Below are positions 1-11,384 of a DNA stretch of 64,000 bases, in pieces. How positions within the stretch are numbered: the stretch's first letter is position 1; every line of letters starts with the position of its first letter. The notes beneath the pieces are model-generated. The model had not been told where the DNA came from and did no database searches. It saw only the letters and a list, made by a program, of their open reading frames with translations. The translations under genes were made by a program, and so were the position numbers. The stretch is from Enoplosus armatus (taxonomy: Eukaryota; Chordata; Actinopteri; Centrarchiformes; Enoplosidae): NCBI RefSeq assembly GCF_043641665.1, contig NC_092203.1, forward strand, positions 12,170,873 through 12,234,872, written 5' to 3'.

Positions 1-528
1 CTTCCTGTTGATTTAAGACACTCAGAGGTTCATTAAGTTTCAACAGTTTGACTGACTGAGAGCAGCTGACTGATCTGGTTACGTATATGATGATGACCAT
101 GTATTGATTTGGTGATTTCTGCTTTTGTTGCCCTGGGTTTCGTCTCTTAGGCTACAGAGAGGAAGACCTGCGCAGCTGCTCTGAGTGTCAGCTGAGAGGA
201 CAAGTGCTGAAAACTCTTGAGGGAATTAGCTTGGTCAGTTAGCTACAATGGTTAGCTGAGCAGTTAGTATGCTGTAGAGCGGCATAGCACATTAGCATTG
301 CGAATCAATACCTGGCCTCTCCTGTGCTAATTATGCTCCCAGCTTGTACTCCTGAAGTGTTCGCATCCTCTCTGAGCTGTGAAAGTGCGTTTAACTCAAC
401 ATGTGCCTCACTCTCTTCCTGTCTGCTCTGAAACATGAGCCTGCTCATCATTTATGTATCTGTGCTGAGTAAAAACAAACGAGGCCTCTTGTTTTTCCAA
501 ACATCAACCTCTCCGTCCTCTCTCCCAG
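1..528 (+). other. nck2 intron and upstream sequence
   Basis: This stretch precedes the first recognisable nck2 exon, which starts after the acceptor TCTCCCAG at 521-528. I see no exon with convincing adaptor-protein coding content here. It holds ordinary A/T-rich intron sequence with a GCTAGCATTAGC-like patch around 228-300. The upstream nck2 exons (start codon, first SH3 domain) must lie to the left of the window. Confidence 0.6.
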
Positions 529-1235
529 GCCTCGGAAGGACCAAGAGGAAGACCAGCGGCCGTGGCACTTCTCCGACGCCCAGCACAGACGAGTACCCAT
601 CCAATGGCAGCGCTGGAGGTTCCCAGCGCATCTACGACCTCAGCGTCCTGGTAGTGGTTAAGTTTGCTTACAAGGCCGAGCGCGAGGACGAGCTGACTCT
701 GGTGAAGGGGTCACGGGTGGTCGTCCTGGAGAAGTGCAGCGACGGCTGGTGGCGGGGCAGCTCGGGCGGACAGGTCGGCTGGTTTCCTTCCAACTACGTG
801 CTGGACGAAAACAGTGGCGAGGTGGCGTCTGTTGACCCCGGTTACCAGACAGTAGAAGGGGCGATGATGGTGTCAAACAGCCAATCAGCCGGCAGCAGTG
901 TCCTGCACACCGTCCAGGCATTGTACCCGTTCAGCTCTGTGACGGAGGAGGAGCTGAACTTTGACAAGGGTGAGGTGATGGAGGTGATCGAGAAGCCAGA
1001 AAACGACCCGGAGTGGTGGCGGTGCCGCAACACCGGCGGCCTGGTGGGCCTGGTACCAAAGAACTACATGGTCGTCCTGAGTGACAGCAGCTCGCTGTAC
1101 ACGGGGCCGGCTCATAGCGGCAAGTTTGCTGGCAAGGACTGGTACTACTGCAACGTGACACGGCATCAGGCCGAGTGTGCGCTCAACAAGAGGGGGCTGG
1201 AGGGAGACTTCCTGGTACGAGACAGTGAGTCATCG
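529..1235 (+). CDS. nck2: NCK2 adaptor, penultimate coding exon (SH3-2, SH3-3, start of SH2)
   Basis: NCK2 is a cytoplasmic adaptor: three SH3 domains bind proline-rich partners such as WASP and PAK, and one SH2 domain docks on phosphotyrosine receptors, linking them to actin. This exon encodes the linker with RKTS and [10 protein letters not shown], which favours NCK2 over NCK1. The second SH3 follows ([26 protein letters not shown]), then the third (ALYPFSS, ENDPEWW, GLVPKNY), then the first part of SH2 with the phosphate-binding arginine in FLVRDSES. It is bounded by acceptor TCTCCCAG and donor TCG|GTGAGT, entering in phase 1 and leaving in phase 0. An apparent start at 435 is only intron read-through. 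One oddity: the SH2 opening reads WYYCNVTR, where a glycine is expected at the C. The left half of the gene is outside the window. Confidence 0.93.
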
Positions 1236-1780
1236 GTGAGTATCGAGCCGTGGATTTTGTCGTCGTCACTTACAAACATGTTAAGAAGAGTTACGTTCAT
1301 GTCCAGTGTGAACAGGAGGAACGATTACAGGAAGAAAACCCTGTTTCAGTGTTCATGTGTGTGCCTGACGGTTGTTTTAAGACAAACGGGATAAAATGTG
1401 AACCTGTCCTTTAAATTTAAAACCATTTTTGCATCAATATGTTGAAAATGATTTTGATCACGTACTGTACAGTGAGCTTTGTCTCCATCTAGTGGCAGTT
1501 TGACTGTAACTACATGACTACAAGTAAAGTTCAGTTGTTGATTCATCGTCTCCATTTTCTGTGTCTCTGTTTGGCTTTTTCTTTTCTCTTTCTTTATCTT
1601 TATCTTATGTTTTAATTTAATTAATTTATATTTTTCTCCCTGCTCCTTTTTCTTGTGTTTCCACCTCCTTCCCTACCTCCTATTTTCTTGTGGTCCTTTC
1701 TTTCTTTCTTCTCTTTTTGCTGTTCTCTTTTTCTTGTTTCCTCTTTCTCTTTGCCCTCTTTCCTGTCCTCCCTCTGTCAG
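1236..1780 (+). other. nck2 last intron
   Basis: A 545-bp intron between the two SH2-coding exons. The donor is GTGAGT and the acceptor CCTCTGTCAG. Its 3' half (about 1560-1780) is a long pyrimidine-rich tract typical of a strong acceptor region. No other feature was seen. Confidence 0.85.
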
Positions 1781-1975
1781 CCGAGCGACTTCTCCGTCTC
1801 CCTGAAGGCCATGGGGAAGAACAAACACTTCAAGGTCCAGCTGCTGGACGGCGTCTTCTGCATCGGCCAGCGGCGTTTCTCCTCCATGGACGAGCTGGTC
1901 GAGCACTACAAGAAAGCTCCCATCTTCACCAGCGAGGACGGCGAGAAGCTCTACCTGGTCCGACCTCTGCCGTGA
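1781..1975 (+). CDS. nck2: NCK2 adaptor, terminal exon (rest of SH2, stop)
   Basis: This exon completes the SH2 domain of NCK2: [38 protein letters not shown], then [10 protein letters not shown] and TGA at 1973-1975. It joins the previous exon in phase 0, so DSESS runs directly into PSDFS exactly as in vertebrate NCK2. The ending LYLVR fits NCK2 better than the NCK1 ending as I remember it. The 65-residue length and the stop position match the family. Confidence 0.95.
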   Translation, partial: PSDFSVSLKAMGKNKHFKVQLLDGVFCIGQRRFSSMDELVEHYKKAPIFTSEDGEKLYLVRPLP

Positions 1976-2389
1976 CCTTTGACCCATCAACAGAGGTTTT
2001 GTCTTGTGGTCGGATTTTATTGCAACAGTTTTCAGACATTTTTATAAACACTCCACAGATATCTTCAGGTCTGGTTTGGTCCAGTTTGGTCTGGTCCTGT
2101 TCTAGTAGCTCTTTGCTCAACTGATTTGGGGGAAGCTCTTGAGAGTTCAGCTGGTTTTTGGACCTTGAAGACAAAGTCCGGTCTAAATCCCCCACCTTCT
2201 GTTTGACGTTTCTCTGTTTTAATGTATTTTACAGAAGCCCAGAAGACTCAACTGGTTCCAGAACTCAACTTTTCATCCATTTAGACAAACAAACCCAACC
2301 GCTGCCTTCTTGTCTGGTTTTGTCGAGTCCTGCTGGTTTTAACTCAAAATTTTGATAAGGTTTGATGAATTCTGCTCACTCAAGACGAA

Positions 2390-2395
2390 AATAAA
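2390..2395 (+). terminator. Candidate nck2 poly(A) signal
   Basis: An AATAAA hexamer lies about 415 bp after the nck2 stop codon, the first canonical signal downstream. A second AATAAA at 3504-3509 could serve a longer 3' UTR. Which is used cannot be told from sequence alone. Confidence 0.4.
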
Positions 2396-4380
2396 GACAG
2401 TGAGACTCTGCAGACCAAATCTAGTCCAAGTCCACAACCTTCTGTTTTTTCAACCTTTATTCATTTTAGAGAAACCCAGAAGGCTCCACAGGTTTCACTA
2501 AACTTGTCAGGCATTAACACTGTTCATTTAGTGAGGAAACTGAACACTTTGAGACGCTTTGGTGCTCAGAAGTCAGCTGTTTCCTTTCAAAACTGCTACA
2601 TAACCAGAGTTTGCCTTCACCGCTTCTGTTCCCTGTGGCTGGTGGTGCCACGGATTGCTGCTTTTTCAGACTTTCTACTTGTGATTTTGCCTTTTTCTTC
2701 CAACTTTGAACCATCTAAAAAATGTGTATTTTCCACATTTCTTCCCATGGTGTGACAGTCCTGGACCAGGGCGTGGTGTTTTTAGACAACCACCACACCA
2801 CAGATCCCAAAAGATCAGTGTTGTGGTTTTAGATGTTGCATCTCTTTCTAGCGTGAATGAATTTCTTCTAGGCTTCTCTGCAGCTCCTCTCTTAAAAATT
2901 CACCTAATATGATAATAATAATAAACTTTATTTATACAGCACCTTTTCAAAACAAATTGCTTCATGTGGAAAAAAACATGACAACGATTTTAGAAGTGAA
3001 TTAAAAGATTTTACTGGTTCTCTAAACTTCTGCAAAATCCCCAAATATCCACTACACCAATATCAGTGAAAGTCTAGATTCAGTTGTAATCTTTATTTAA
3101 ATGAGAGAAAAGTGAACTGAGCTGTTGTTGACATGTCGACATGTTTTCATGACTGGGCTGTGAGAGAACACTTCTGATTAAACTTCAGTTCAAGTGAATG
3201 TTTCTGATTTGATCGATTAGGTGTAACTTCTCATCAATATGGGCGTCAGTACACACCACAGGGAGAGTCTCCTCCTGTTAGAGAAACATTCTTACTGAAT
3301 AGATCAGAAATCTTTCATGTTGTTGGAATAAATGAATCAATGAACTTTGTTCAAAATAATTGAAAGTGATTGAAAAGATTCCTCATTTTCTTTGTAAACT
3401 TCTTCCACTTCCAGTCCTTTCAAGATGGAAGCTGTAATCATTAAATGGTGGAGATGCTGTTGACTCTCTGTCATGTTGAGTTTTGAATTCTGGCTCTTGT
3501 TCCAATAAAAGCAGAAAGTTACTGTGAGTGTGTTTGTTGTCTTTCTCAGGTCAGGACTACTGAGCTGATTCAGCTGACAGATACAGTACATGGACAAAGG
3601 TTTGTGGACGCTGTTGTCCATAAAGACATGTTTTTTTCCCAGTTTGGTGTTGAAGAACTTGGATGTACTGCGCAAAGCCCAGACCTGAACCTCGTCTTCA
3701 GAGCTGGACCTCACTGATGCTCTGATGTCTGAATCCCTGCAGCAGGTTCAACATCATACAGCCTGAAACAATACAACAGAAAGCCCAAATAATAACAAAA
3801 GCTGTAGAGAGTCCCGACTTTTATGATATTCATGAGTTTGATAAGAAAAATACATTCCAGGACTCTGAAATTAAATTAATATAGCTTCAAAAACCTTTTT
3901 CTGAACATTGTTCAGCCTGTAGAAGAAATAACTATGAAGGAAATTACACACCAGAATAACCTTAAAAATGAGAATGACAACATTATAATAATACTGATAA
4001 AATAGATCAATAACAGTAATATAAAATATGAATAATAAGACAGTGCTACAGAGACTTTATGTGGCATTTATTTGAATGATTTTCTACCTTGTAGGGATCT
4101 TTATGATGACGTAGTTCAAACCAAATAACGTTACATTTGGGTTCAAAGTTGGAAAATGGTGATTTATATGTGAGGACTTTGTCCAGAAATAGAATCCAGT
4201 CTGTGATGGGCTTTACGGCCTGTGTGCGTGCGTGCGTGCGTCTGACGTGTTGGTGACGCCGACGCCGACGCGGTACGTCACATTCCAACGTTTCTGGTCG
4301 AGTTGGCTTCAGAGGATTAAAATAAGAGTTTAAAACACATTCATACAAGTTTCGGCCTGTAGACAAACATCCGAACCAAC
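2396..4380. other. Intergenic or long nck2 3' UTR
   Basis: No coding region was recognised between nck2 and the first V-set gene. The segment 2906-2970 (ATAATAATAAACTTTATTTATACAGCACC pattern) resembles the 3' tail of a fish non-LTR retrotransposon or SINE. A CpG-containing stretch with GCGTGCGTGCGTGCG around 4205-4275 lies just upstream of the next gene and may be part of its promoter. Confidence 0.45.
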
Positions 4381-6639
4381 ATGGGCGGTTTAACGAGGTC
4401 AGTGAAAGTCTCTCAATATAAAGACTATCATAGACTTTACTAGTTCCAACTGTAGGCCCACTTAGCTAAGCTAACAGTTAGCCATGTTGTGTTAGCTAAC
4501 GCGAGGAGAAGACAGGAAGTTAATCTTTGTTAAGTTACGTCAGGTGACTTTAAGGAGCCTCATCAAGCTTAAACACTTCAGAGGCCCAAAGAGTGACGTC
4601 ATGACGCTGGGTTAACCAGCTAGTTAGCTTGTTAGGTTACTTTAACTAACTTCAATATGTGACTTAAGAGGCCTCAAGCTCACGAGGTGTAAAAAGTTTG
4701 TGCTGACTTCAGGTCAGATATTAGTCCAGAGCAGATGTCAGAGTAAAGTAAGTTGTGTGTCTGAACGCTGAAGGAAATGTGACCTGCTGAACATTAAAGA
4801 GCTAGTCACTGGTCTGCGGGGGGGGGGGGGGGGGGGGGGGGTCCTGTCACTTCCTCGTTTGCAGAAAGTTGACCTGTTTTTGAACAGAACTTCCTGTCAG
4901 TCAGAGTCTTCAGCTGCAACACATCTGCTCACAGCTAACAGTTCTTTACATCATCATCATCATCATCATCAGTTCATCTGCTGACTGTCTTCATATCTTC
5001 TCAAATATTCCATGAAGTGTCAGAAATCAGCCACAGCCCAAGCAGACACAGTCTCGCTTTGTCTTTGTCCAACTGCCCGAAACCCGAAGACATTTAATTT
5101 AATATCACAGAAGACAAAGAAAACCTGAAAATGTCAAAGAACATTCATTACATGCACTGAATCCGTTGAGTCTGACGTGAGGACGAAATGATTTATTCAC
5201 TTCTGTGTCTCCACAGGTTCGGGGAGTTTCTGCTGTGGATGCTTTTGGTTTGCAGAGGTGAGTTTATCTCAATATAAATATATGTTTTCCTGTTTTATTG
5301 AACCAGAAAAGTCTGGGGAGAAAACATGCCAACCACCACACGGTGGCGCCACTCATTGTGTAACAAAGACTAAAAACGTCCACTGTACAAAGTAAACTCT
5401 CACACATGAGGAGCCTCTGCTGATTTTATTGTCTTTGTGTTTGAATGTGAAGCAGATTTCTGTTGTGTTTTCTATTTCTAATCTCACCACAGGGGAGCTG
5501 TTGTGGAGCTTTTGATCATATCACATGATCTTCATCAGCAGACGGGAGCTATGCAGCTGTGGACGTTTAACATTAAAGTGCTCAGAAAAGATCTGCCCCT
5601 CCATCTGCTGAGGAAGACCATGTGATGTGTGATCAACAGAACAGCTACTGAATGGACCTTGAGGTGAGATCGTTTTGTAAACGGCCGTTTCAAAGATCAA
5701 GAGTGAACTCCTTAGAAGTTGTATTTTCTTGAGATTTATTTCCATCTTCAGATTCACACGAGATGTTTGTTTGGTGTTAATGGTGCGACCTGATCGATTG
5801 AATCACTCGTTCAGTCGGGAAAACACACATTTCTGGAGAGTTTTAAATACCAGAAACCACTTTTGTCGTCTCACAGTGAGCTGCCAGGTTAAAGTCCAGG
5901 GTTTTGTCGGAGACACCGTCCTGCTGCCCTGCTTCTACAACGAGGACGACCCTCTACCAAAGACTGTCTCCGTCTTCTGGAGGGACAAAGACGACAGCAA
6001 CGTGTTGGACATCATCCAGAATGTACCAGACCTTTCGACCCAGAACCAGAAATTCAGAGGTCGAGTGTTGAGTTTCCTGGATCAGTACAAGGAGGGAAAC
6101 TTCTCCATCGTCTTGAACAACGTCCAGCGGTCAGACAGCAGCCCGTACGAATGTCACATCCCAGAGGTGGACTTCGAGCAGCACGTCTCACTCACTGTTT
6201 CAGGTCTGTACGACTCGGGGACGCCTGAGGTGTACATGATGGATTTAACAGTCAAAGGGCTCCATCATCATCACCTCCACATCAGCTGTAAACTAAAGAA
6301 TTCTGATGAGTTTGAAAGAAAAACGTTCAAAACATAGAAACAACAATTGAAACTGAAACTCTTTCAGCTTTCAGTCGTGTAAAAAAGTAAATCTCTTGTT
6401 AAATGTCTGAAGTTTTAAAGAGCCGAGTAATCAGCCCGGCGTTACAACACTTGAAAGAGCCTCAGCTGATCCAGGATCCTGTGCTGACTGTTTGTGTTCA
6501 TGTTGCAGGTAGACGTGTTGAAGTAGCAGCAGCGACGCCTCCTGGACCATCAGGTGGTGCTGCGGTAACACCGCACCCCCTCCTCCTGATCCTGCTCTCT
6601 GTTCCTCTGTCTTTGTCATTCAGTTCTGTTCGAACTTAA
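4381..6639 (+). CDS. B7-like single V-set protein, probably GPI-anchored
   Basis: Four exons give a consistent 171-residue reading frame: 4381-4397, 5217-5257, 5877-6203 and 6509-6639, with splice phases 2, 1 and 1. The start ATG at 4381 opens a signal peptide (GEFLLWMLLVCR, residues 8-19). The third exon is one V-set immunoglobulin domain with Cys38, Trp54, and the Asp106-xxx-Tyr110-x-Cys112 signature; the sequence resembles B7-family V domains such as VTCN1 and CD276-like fish proteins. The last exon encodes a short Pro/Gly/Ala stalk (PPGPSGGAA) and a terminal hydrophobic run at 152-166 with almost no cytoplasmic tail, as in GPI-attachment signals; a short transmembrane segment is the alternative. 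There is no C-type second domain, unlike classical B7 proteins. Expected role: cell-surface immune ligand or receptor. The exact orthologue was not recognised. A possible poly(A) signal is AATAAA at 8243-8248. Confidence 0.75.
4818..4841 (+). repeat. Homopolymer G24
   Basis: Twenty-four consecutive G residues in the first intron of the V-set gene. Such a run can form a G-quadruplex and is prone to sequencing and polymerase error. A short (CAT)n tract follows at about 4951-4973. Confidence 0.9.
5503..5540 (+). repeat. Dispersed repeat copy (GGAGCTTTTGATC... family)
   Basis: The segment GGAGCTTTTGATCATATCAC and its continuation to the TTCATCAG motif recurs with few changes at about 15226-15260 in the same orientation. 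This is a short piece of an interspersed element whose family I cannot name. Confidence 0.5.
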
Positions 6640-8367
6640 AGATTTCACTACGACACAAACAGTCTGGCAGCTTTGAGAAACATTTCGCTGGGCAACACAA
6701 TGAAGAGTTCGGCTCCAAAAAAGAATTTAATTTCATGAATGAAACAACCTCTGAAGTCTCAGCTCTCTGCGAAAAAGAACCAGCGTTTAGTTTGACGCTG
6801 CTCAGTTCATCGTCCAAAGCCACTTCATTAGTTATTTATTATCCGACAACGTAGTGAACTAATAATGTTAATATTAGATATAGTAATGATAATATGTGCT
6901 TCTATTGACTGCTGTATACAAGCCGCATGTTTACATGGCTTCACACATATAATCAGTTGCTTTGGCGTGGAGTCATAATCAATATGAATATATCGTGTTT
7001 GGACTAATAGCTGCAGTTCATCTGGATGCTGGTTGGTCAGAGAGCTGCAGATGATTAACTTTTGGAGAAGAACTCTTCGCTGAAAGCCTGACGTGTGTTT
7101 CAAATGTTACTTATTTATTGAGTGAAGTTCCCAATGAAGAATTAAACGCTGACATGTAACAGTTTCATGTCAGGATAACGTTGATTTATTTATTTATTTT
7201 TACTTGAATCTGCAAAACACACCAAAGAAAAACATTTTAAAGTGTTCAAACTTGTTTCCAATAAGTTTCAAAATGTGAAAAAGATGGACGTAAAACCATT
7301 AAAATGACATCAGTACAAACATAAATATCTACATCAAACACAGCGTGTCTCTGAGCAGGAAACGTGATAAACATGTTGAACTCTTCCTTTAGGTCAATGT
7401 ACAGAAGAATATTTTATGATAATTATAAGTGATTAATTGAAATCTAAATGTGTCCAATGTTACTCATCCATAACAAGCTATTTGAACACCGAGGCGAATA
7501 TTGGATAAATTACCTCAACAATGAATCGATTGTTCTAATAATCGGACCGTGTTCCGTGTTCTCCATGTTTTGTTATTTTTTGCGGAAACATATTGAAGCT
7601 TTGTGCTGAAGTTTACGTGTATACTTTATATATAAAGTCAGCTACCGCCATTTCTGAGGGGAGGCTAACGGCTAATAGCTAATGTTACCTGTGTTGAAAG
7701 AAGCTAGCCGTCAGTCATGTGACCCTCATCTTGCTGAAGTGATGCTGCTGTATGGGCCTTCGAGCCCAGCCCGCTTGCATTATGGGAAATGTAGGATCTG
7801 GTCATGTATTTATTTATAATGTTGTAACTATTTTTCTTGATAGGATTTGTGTTTAATCTGTACCTACATGAGGAGTGTATCATGTTTTGTGCTAGAAGAT
7901 TCATCCCGAGTTTCTTCCCTCTTTTACAGTTACATACGGTGGCCCTGAGAGCTCAAAACACAAACTAATTAAGAAAACAGTTTCACTGATGTGACAACAC
8001 ATGCAGCCATTAAGACGCGGAAACACAACCAAACGTGGACAGCTGACTTTAGTAAGGTCATGAGTCACAGACCATGGCAACCGCCGTGTCCGCCACCTTT
8101 TAGTGTCCCCTGGAAACGCTGTCCATTCTCACTTTGCTTTTCAAAGTGGAGGAAAGTCTTTTTATTTATGATTGACAGGATTTGTAGTAACATCTGTATA
8201 TTTGAGTGTTTGAGCTGCAGACGGAAGTTTGTTTTATTCTGAAATAAAAGTTCAAGTTGAAGAAATGTTTCTTGTGAGTTTTTCTGCAGAAGCGACTTTG
8301 AGCCACAAGGTGGAGCCACTTCATCACATCATGTGACAGCTCTGACGTTCAGTCACTAAAACTTTGA
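6640..8367. other. Intergenic region
   Basis: Mostly A/T-rich sequence with no recognisable gene. The small open frames here have no domain content. A ZNF143-like motif lies at 7777-7794 and an AATAAA at 8243-8248 that may end the transcript of the preceding V-set gene. Confidence 0.45.
7777..7794 (-). promoter_or_regulatory. ZNF143/Staf-like motif
   Basis: On the minus strand the site reads CTACATTTCCCATAATGC, close to the ZNF143 consensus (ACTACAATTCCCAGAATGC) common in vertebrate promoters. No CpG island or gene start is evident beside it, so it may be a chance or repeat-borne match. Confidence 0.3.
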
Positions 8368-9075
8368 AGTGAAGAAACTAGTACTGCTAGTACTATTATC
8401 ACTACTGCTATTACTGTTACTCTGACACTATAACTACTGTTACTGTAATATTCTACAGGTGTAAAGTTACTGCTACTAGTCCTACTAACACTACTGCTAC
8501 ATTCCTATTGGACTGTTGGTAGTGGTACCAGTACTACTATTACTACCACCACTTCTACTAACTTACTATTACTCCTGTTACTATTATTACTACTGCTAAC
8601 ACTAACACTACTACTACTACGTTAACTATACTACTGCTACTACTAGTTTCAGTACTATTGTTATTAACCCTTCTGTCTACTAAACATATTACTTTACTGT
8701 CATTTTACTGGTACTACTATTATAACTTACTCATACTATTAAAGTTACTTCTCTACTACTACTACTCCTGTCAGTTCTTGTTGTCTGCTGCTGTTACTAC
8801 CACTAGTACTACTACTAGCTCTGCTATTAATAAAACTACTCTTACCACCACTAGAGAATACTACACTAGACTACTATATAGATATTTGTATCACCAGTAC
8901 TACAACTACTGATAGTAACGTACTGTTGCTATTAAAGTGACATCCTACTACTACTACTGTAATCCAGTTGTAACTCCGACTACTTGTACTTGTACATCTA
9001 CTACAACTGCTACACGTTCTGTTGCTAGTGCTATTATGAGTACTAATGAAACTACCACCAGTAAAACTACTTTAA
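8368..9075 (+). repeat. Degenerate (ACT)n trinucleotide satellite
   Basis: About 700 bp are dominated by ACT/TAC triplets (ACTACTACT, TACTACTAC) with frequent point changes. Open frames over it are low-complexity artefacts rich in Tyr, Thr and Leu. A reverse-complement equivalent lies at 16236-17110. Confidence 0.85.
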
Positions 9076-9407
9076 AATCTTTGCGCCTGCTTTCATGCCT
9101 GGATGGACATGAGTGTTTAAAAAATAAGCAGTACTACCCTAAGCATTGTTGTCGTACAGTGAAGGCAGCAGAATAATGGTGTTACAATCTGCTTTCAAAT
9201 TCATTTAAAATATCAGCCCTCAAGAATCTCTCCTGAAAACATCTGAAAATTTGTTACATGGACACAAACAATGCCACAGCTTCCTGTAGCAGAGCGCAAA
9301 CTGCGGTTGAAAGAGTTTCACTTCCGGTTGTTGATCGTCTGATGAAAGTTGGCGGTTTAACTCACCAGATCATGTCATCATTACATGGAGCACAATCACC
9401 TCCTTAT

Positions 9408-9423
9408 GAAACGGGAAGTGAAG
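9408..9423 (+). promoter_or_regulatory. ETS/PU.1-like site upstream of V-set receptor gene
   Basis: The string GAAACGGGAAGTGAAG contains an ETS core (GGAAGTGA), preceded by a GAAAC half-site, about 90 bp before the proposed start codon of the next gene. PU.1-type sites are common in promoters of myeloid and lymphoid receptor genes. This is a motif match only. Confidence 0.25.
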
Positions 9424-9512
9424 AGCACTTTGCTCACCATGAAGGAAGTATCAGTATCAAATCAGAGCAGCGCCGGGTTCCACACGGTTTGCTCTTGGTG
9501 CTGCACCTGATC

Positions 9513-11384
9513 ATGGATCTGCTTTGGATGATCGGCCTGGTGTTTCTGGTTTATGCTGAGGCCCAGAACCTGACTGAGGTCAAGGGGGAGCTGGGTCAAA
9601 GTGTCACCTTACACTGCTCTTTGGATCCTCCAAACATCTACTGGTATGTGGAGATACACAGCCCGATCAGAGGGCTCATCGCCCGCACTTTCGGTATGAA
9701 TCACAATGATACCAAGTACTTCGTTTATACCACTTTTAAAACCAAATATGTAGTCACGGGAAACAGACTTGTGATTACAAACATCACAGCAGAGGATTTC
9801 AGGCTTTACTTCTGTGCCAGGAAGCTAAATAACAGCATTATCTTTGAAAACCGTCTTCGCCTCATCCCAGGTAAGTACCTCAGTTTTTCAGAAATGCTTC
9901 TTTGGAAACTACGGAATTCACAAATGTACAAAGAAGTCTTTCGAGCTGAAGTCTCTTCTGTCACATATGTATTTTGTCATATTGTTTACTAATGAAAGGA
10001 TTAATAGAAAGGTTGTATATACGGTTGTTATTGGAGGGAAGAATCTTCCACAGGGATACGCTACAAGTGAAAAATCGTCTTGTACTTAGCTCAGTAAGGC
10101 CTGAGTACGGCGTCTGAATTCTTTGGTCATCTTTGTGGCTATTCTTTTTCCAGATGTTCCTGTCACTCCGTCCACCAACGACCACCAACAGCAGCAGCAC
10201 ATCAGTAGCATATGGCAGAGTGAGCTCGTATACAGCTCGCTCGCCCTGAATGCCCTCCTCTTAGTGGTAATAGGTGAGTCTGTAAATACCAAGAGCTTCT
10301 GCACGTGCACTTCAGCTCAAAGGCATCATGTTTCTGTGCTGCTGGTACACAAGTGTAATAAAGATAAATGAAATTGCTAACTCTAATTACTGGATCATGT
10401 ATCACAACAGTAAATCAAACCAGCAGTTCATTAATAAATCTTTCAGAAACCTTTCTGTTTCTGAAACCCTTTGACAAACCGTGATCATTTTAATAGTTAA
10501 TATTATTTAGATTATTGGTATTATTATTGGTCACTCAGAATTGCATTGCTGTTGACCTTAAAACAAGACTGGCTTCTATGGAAAAAACAAAAGTTGACGT
10601 TAGCATTAGCTAAAAGTTCCCTTCATGTCTGACCACCACATCAACCTATATCAGTCTCTATGAAAGCTGGACTTTTTGTAATGTGAGGGACAGATGTTGT
10701 ATACTGAAATCATTTCCAAACCTGGTATGTTGAAGATACAGCTGTAGGTGTGGTATCTTTGAATGTACGTTCAAGATATTTGCAGGTAGTTACCTCCTTG
10801 TGTTTCTGTTTCTGTTTTCTGAGTTTTGTTGTTTGTAGCTGAATGCAGCTGTCAGAGAATCTGCTGCTGGAGAATCAGAGCACTGCACAGAACTTAAAAA
10901 TCGATTTCAACATTCATGGTATGAATCTCAGTGTGAAGTTATATTAGTTTGATGCTCTGTTGGCAGGTTTGGTTTTTACATCTCTGTGTTTGAAGAGGAA
11001 GAACTGCACCTTCCAGGTGAATGACCATTCATCTTTCACCTATGAGAACCCAGAGACCCTGGAGACACCGCAGGTAAACAACTGCTATCACTATCACTGC
11101 TAAGACAATGGCTGTTACCAATGCTACTGCTGCTACAACTGACACTCCTGCAGTATTACTTTGTAGTCCACCTTTTGCTCTTCCTCATTCTACTACTGCT
11201 AACAGCACTATCAGTAGTTCTACTCCTGTGCTGTACTTTATACTGTACTCAGTACTCCTGCTGTGTGTTTCAGTACGATGAGATCCAGCTCCCCACCTAC
11301 AGAGCCCCCCTACCTGCCGATCCTCCTCTAGAGTGCATTTACTCCAAAGCTCAGCTTCCTCAAGCTACGCTGCCTGGACACTAA
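9513..11384 (+). CDS. Single V-set transmembrane immune receptor with tyrosine tail
   Basis: Four exons (9513-9870, 10154-10273, 10967-11073, 11274-11384; phases 1, 1, 0) give 231 residues. I chose the ATG at 9513 because a signal peptide follows directly (MDLLWMIGLVFLVYA); an in-frame ATG at 9258 would add an implausible hydrophilic leader. The V-set domain has Cys35, Trp44 and the Asp95-xxx-Tyr99-x-Cys101 signature, with several N-glycosylation sites (NLT, NDT, NIT, NNS). A short Gln/His stalk leads to a transmembrane segment around 145-169 (LALNALLLVVIG and onward), then a basic stop-transfer LKRK. The cytoplasmic tail has four tyrosines: YENP, YDEI, YRAP and YSKA. None fits the strict ITIM, but YENP and YDEI suit SH2 adaptors. 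Signal peptide and V domain share one exon. It could belong to a NITR-, CD300- or DICP-like fish family; I cannot say which. Confidence 0.78.

Noticed and set aside
6204..6337. Continuation of the V-set exon past 6203 (LYDSGTPEVYMMD... to a stop)
   Set aside because: Splicing at 6203 to 6509 keeps phase and supplies a membrane-anchor exon; the read-through is intron with a His run and no anchor. It could be a secreted isoform, but nothing supports that.
9258..9512. N-terminal 85-residue extension of the V-set receptor frame
   Set aside because: Hydrophilic and without homology; the downstream Met at 9513 begins a good signal peptide, so the upstream part is treated as 5' UTR.
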